Source: Amycolatopsis decaplanina DSM 44594 (lineage in GTDB: Bacteria; Actinomycetota; Actinomycetes; Mycobacteriales; Pseudonocardiaceae). From it: DNA of 64,000 bases. The stretch is from assembly GCF_000342005.1 (NCBI RefSeq), contig NZ_AOHO01000048.1, positions 602,540 through 666,539 of the forward strand, in the 5' to 3' direction. Position 1 is the stretch's first letter. The number at the start of each line of letters is the position of its first letter. The position numbers and the translations under genes were made by a program. The notes below the pieces were generated by a model. That model saw only the letters and a program-made list of their open reading frames with translations, was not told the origin of the DNA and made no database searches. Shown piece after piece: positions 61,661 to 64,000 of the stretch.

Positions 61661-62437
61661 ATGATCGAACTCAAGACTCCTGGCGAGCTCCAGGCGATGA
61701 GGGCCGCCGGTCTGGTCGTCTGGCGCACCCTCACCGCGGTGCGCGAGATCGCCAAGCCTGGAGCGACCACGGCCGATCTCGACGAACTCGCCGAGCAGAC
61801 GATCCGCGACGCCGGCGCGGTGCCCTCGTTCAAGGGGTACCACGGCTTCCCGGCGTCGATCTGCGCTTCGGTGAACGAGCAGATCGTCCATGGCATCCCG
61901 TCGAAGACGCAGGTCCTGAACGACGGCGACATCATCTCCGTGGACTGCGGCGCCATCCTCGACGGCTGGCACGGCGACTCCGCGGTCACTCTCGCGATCG
62001 GCGAGGTGTCGAAGGCGGATCTCGCGCTCTCGGCCGCCACCGAGGCGGCGATGTGGGCGGGGATCGCCGCAGTGTCGTCCGGTGGGCGGCTCACGGACAT
62101 CTCGCACGCTGTGCAGACCGCGGCCGAGAAAGCCGGCCGGGAAGACGGCATCGAGTACGGGATGATCGTCGAGTACGGCGGTCACGGCATCGGGCGCCAG
62201 ATGCACATGGACCCGTTCCTGCCGAACCTGGGCAAACCGGGCAAGGGACCGCGGCTCAAGACCGGCATGGCGCTCGCGATCGAGCCCATGCTGACCGGTG
62301 GCGGCGGGGAGACCGTCGAGCTCGAGGACGGGTGGACCGTCGTGACCGCGGACGGCTCGCGGGCCGCGCACTGGGAGCACACCGTCGCCATCACCGACGA
62401 CGGCCCGTGGGTGCTGACCGCCCCCGAAGACGCCTGA
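61661..62437 (+). CDS. map: Methionine aminopeptidase, type I
   Basis: Map removes the initiator methionine from nascent proteins. The 258-residue protein begins MIELKTPGELQAMRAAGL and has metal ligands in VDCGAILDGWHGDS (two Asp), YGGHGIGRQMH (His), ALAIEPM (Glu) and WEHTVAITDDG (Glu). ATG 61661 is preferred because type I enzymes begin this way; an in-frame GTG 61613 overlaps the adk stop and would add 16 residues. Confidence 0.93.
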   Translation: MIELKTPGELQAMRAAGLVVWRTLTAVREIAKPGATTADLDELAEQTIRDAGAVPSFKGYHGFPASICASVNEQIVHGIPSKTQVLNDGDIISVDCGAILDGWHGDSAVTLAIGEVSKADLALSAATEAAMWAGIAAVSSGGRLTDISHAVQTAAEKAGREDGIEYGMIVEYGGHGIGRQMHMDPFLPNLGKPGKGPRLKTGMALAIEPMLTGGGGETVELEDGWTVVTADGSRAAHWEHTVAITDDGPWVLTAPEDA

Positions 62438-62455
62438 CCTCGGCCTTCGGCCCCC

Positions 62456-62655
62456 CGGATCGCGTTTAGCCCGCTAAAGGCGAATGTGCCCCGGAGCGCG
62501 GTTAGGCCGCTAAACGCAAGTCCGCCCGCTGGCCGGCGCAGCGCCCGGACCCGCCGTCGAGGCGTCCGGCCGCTGCCTCTATCGGGTGCACCACGCCCGT
62601 CGAGCGTGCCAGGTCACGGGTCTGCCGGATCGCGGTTAGGCCGCTAAACGCAGGT
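62456..62655. repeat. Three intergenic repeats, family P1
   Basis: Copies at 62456-62483, 62493-62522 and 62626-62655. The last two share the GCGGTTAGGCCGCTAAACGC variant, in which the left-arm T and the centre (GG in place of CC) differ. They lie between map and infA. Confidence 0.86.
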
Positions 62656-62725
62656 GGGCGCGGGCGTATGATGGTGGGGCTTACGTCCGGCGGGTCCAGG
62701 GGTCACCTAACACAGTCACCCCCCG

Positions 62726-62771
62726 TTTGGGGCTCACGACACGGGTTGCGTACACTGTCAAGTCGGTGTAC
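62726..62771 (+). promoter_or_regulatory. Candidate infA promoter and inverted repeat
   Basis: TTTGGG at 62726-62731 and TACACT at 62751-62756 could be -35 and -10 (19-base spacing). GTACAC (62750-62755) and GTGTAC (62766-62771) form an inverted repeat overlapping the -10, as an operator might. Tentative. The 474-base gap otherwise holds repeats only. Confidence 0.35.
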
Positions 62772-62911
62772 TCATCGCGCCCGGATCCTGCGCGCTCGTG
62801 AATTCTCGCGAACGGACATTGGAGCCGGGCAGGAGTGTGCCGAAGCACCACCCAGCCAAGCACTCAAGCTTTGACTGATCACACAGTGTAGCGACAGGAA
62901 ATGCGGAGGAC

Positions 62912-63133
62912 ATGGGCAAGAAAGACGGGGCCATCGAGGTCGAAGGCCGCGTAGTCGAGCCGCTCCCCAACGCGATGTTCCGCGTCGAGTTGGAGAACGG
63001 CCACAAGGTCCTTGCACACATCAGTGGCAAGATGCGGCAGCACTACATCCGCATCCTGCCCGAGGACAGGGTTGTCGTGGAGCTCTCGCCCTACGACTTG
63101 TCACGTGGTCGCATCGTCTACCGCTACAAGTGA
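62912..63133 (+). CDS. infA: Translation initiation factor IF-1
   Basis: IF-1 occludes the A site during initiation. The 73-residue S1-like OB-fold protein begins MGKKDGAIEVEGRVVEPLPN and has NGHKVLAHISGKMRQHYIRI and GRIVYRYK. ATG 62912 follows AATGCGGAGGAC. First of the infA-rpmJ-rpsM group. Confidence 0.97.
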   Translation: MGKKDGAIEVEGRVVEPLPNAMFRVELENGHKVLAHISGKMRQHYIRILPEDRVVVELSPYDLSRGRIVYRYK

Positions 63134-63169
63134 TCACGACGAGTTAGCACAAGCAGGAGAGCAGGAGAC

Positions 63170-63283
63170 GTGAAGGTCCAGCCGAGCGTCAAGAAGATCT
63201 GCGACAAGTGCAAGGTGATCCGCCGTCACGGCCGGATCATGGTGATCTGCGAGAACCTGCGGCACAAGCAGCGGCAGGGCTGA
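63170..63283 (+). CDS. rpmJ: 50S ribosomal protein L36, zinc type
   Basis: The 37-residue protein begins MKVQPSVKKICDKCKVIRRH and ends in ICENLRHKQRQG, giving the Cys-Cys-Cys-His zinc site of the common L36. GTG 63170 follows GCAGGAGAC. It is short and overlooked by length cutoffs. Next gene rpsM is 205 bases on. Confidence 0.95.
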   Translation: MKVQPSVKKICDKCKVIRRHGRIMVICENLRHKQRQG

Positions 63284-63488
63284 TCACTCGCACTCGTACA
63301 GAGTGGATTGACGGCTACACAATCTCCCCGCACCTGCCGGGCCGTGCGAACGGCCCGGTTCACCCCCGGACTTCAGGCCGGGGCCGGGACACCCGAAGCG
63401 CAAGCCGAGGGCACGACAGGCGAGTCGGTCCCGGGACCGGACGGGGAGCAGACCTGGAGATGAATTCTATGAAGGAGCATCAACGCCA

Positions 63489-63869
63489 ATGGCACGACTC
63501 GCTGGCGTAGACCTCCCCCGCGAAAAGCGGTTGGAGATCGCGCTGACCTACATCTACGGCATCGGCCGTACCCGCTCGAAGCAGCTCATCGCGGCTGCCG
63601 AGCTCAACGCGGACACTCGCGTCAAGGATCTGAGCGATGACGACCTCGCCAAGCTGCGGGTCTACATCGAGGAGAACTTCAAGGTCGAGGGTGACCTTCG
63701 CCGTGAGGTGAACGCCGACATCCGTCGGAAGATCGAGATCGGGTGCTACGAGGGCCTTCGCTGGCGTCGCGGACTTCCCGTCCGTGGTCAGCGCACCAAG
63801 ACGAACGCCCGCACCCGTAAGGGTCCGAAGAAGACGGTCGCCGGCAAGAAGAAGGCTGGCAAGAAGTGA
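63489..63869 (+). CDS. rpsM: 30S ribosomal protein S13
   Basis: S13 forms bridge contacts in the 30S head. The 126-residue protein begins MARLAGVDLPREKRLEIALT and contains YIYGIGRTRSKQLIAAAEL and RGQRTKTNARTRKGPKKTVA, with a Lys-rich tail. ATG 63489 follows AGGAGCATC. Normally rpsK follows at once; the 131 bases after the stop do not encode S11. Confidence 0.96.
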   Translation: MARLAGVDLPREKRLEIALTYIYGIGRTRSKQLIAAAELNADTRVKDLSDDDLAKLRVYIEENFKVEGDLRREVNADIRRKIEIGCYEGLRWRRGLPVRGQRTKTNARTRKGPKKTVAGKKKAGKK

Positions 63870-64000
63870 GCGTCCAGGGCAAGAAGGTCGTGCGGATGGG
63901 CGGCGTTCATCGCCGCGGCTCGGCTTGTGTCTCGCCCAAGGCGCTCTACGCCCGCCCGATGGCGCTCCGCAACCTGTACACCGACGCCGGTTCGATCATC
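63866..64000 (+). CDS. Partial reading frame after rpsM, not S11
   Basis: GTG 63866 overlaps the rpsM stop (GTGA) and the frame stays open to the window edge: MSVQGKKVVRMGGVHRRGSA, then CVSPKALYARPMALRNLY. Its third codon positions are strongly GC, unlike the other two plus-strand frames. No S11 features are visible in any frame. It could be an inserted small gene or an untranslated leader. Confidence 0.3.
   Translation, partial: MSVQGKKVVRMGGVHRRGSACVSPKALYARPMALRNLYTDAGSII

Overview
The window is about 64 kb of high-GC actinobacterial chromosome with GC-rich third codon positions, frequent GTG and TTG starts, and many 1-4 base stop/start overlaps. Gene content points to the Pseudonocardiales, most likely Amycolatopsis or a close relative. 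The main reasons are an Mce lipid-import operon with its own MceG ATPase, a hadA-hadB pair without hadC (suggesting no mycolic acids), a YbaB / EspC-like type VII secretion cassette, and abundant short intergenic palindromes. The genus is an inference from gene content and style, not from a database match.

Layout. 1-10.5 kb: rpmG, hadA, hadB, a reverse block (GDSL lipase, F420-type oxidoreductase, aminotransferase), tRNA-Trp(CCA), secE-nusG-rplK-rplA, an alpha/beta hydrolase and a reverse membrane protein, then the L10 leader and rplJ-rplL. 11-22.4 kb: a complete mce operon (mceG, yrbEA, yrbEB, mceA-F, two Mce-associated membrane proteins) lying between rplJL and rpoBC. 23.4-31 kb: rpoB and rpoC. 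31-43 kb: an accessory island with a serine hydrolase, a decayed VanX-type dipeptidase, a secreted SBP56-like beta-propeller with a polytopic membrane partner, two small secreted peptides, an MmpS-like protein, a GNAT, and a reverse four-gene type VII secretion-type cassette. 43-64 kb: str operon (rpsL, rpsG, fusA, tuf), S10 operon, spc operon interrupted between rplO and secY by a membrane protein and a LysE-type exporter, then secY-adk-map and infA-rpmJ-rpsM.

How the genes work together. Most of the window is core information processing: ribosomal proteins, RNA polymerase beta and beta', elongation factors, the Sec translocon, and the start-methionine and initiation factors infA and map. 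The mce operon is a self-contained envelope lipid importer. The accessory island encodes mainly secreted and membrane proteins.

The most unusual signal is non-coding. A roughly 30-bp palindrome family, with arms GATCGCGTTTAG / CTAAACGCGATC, occurs about 26 times and only between genes. In five cases (one a pseudogene) the repeat supplies the stop codon of the flanking gene, and one copy at 39021-39050 ends two convergent genes at once. Two larger perfect palindromes at 1169 and 22642 differ by compensatory base-pair changes. The SBP56-like secreted cassette at 33.6-38.4 kb is the best candidate for an undescribed protein system.
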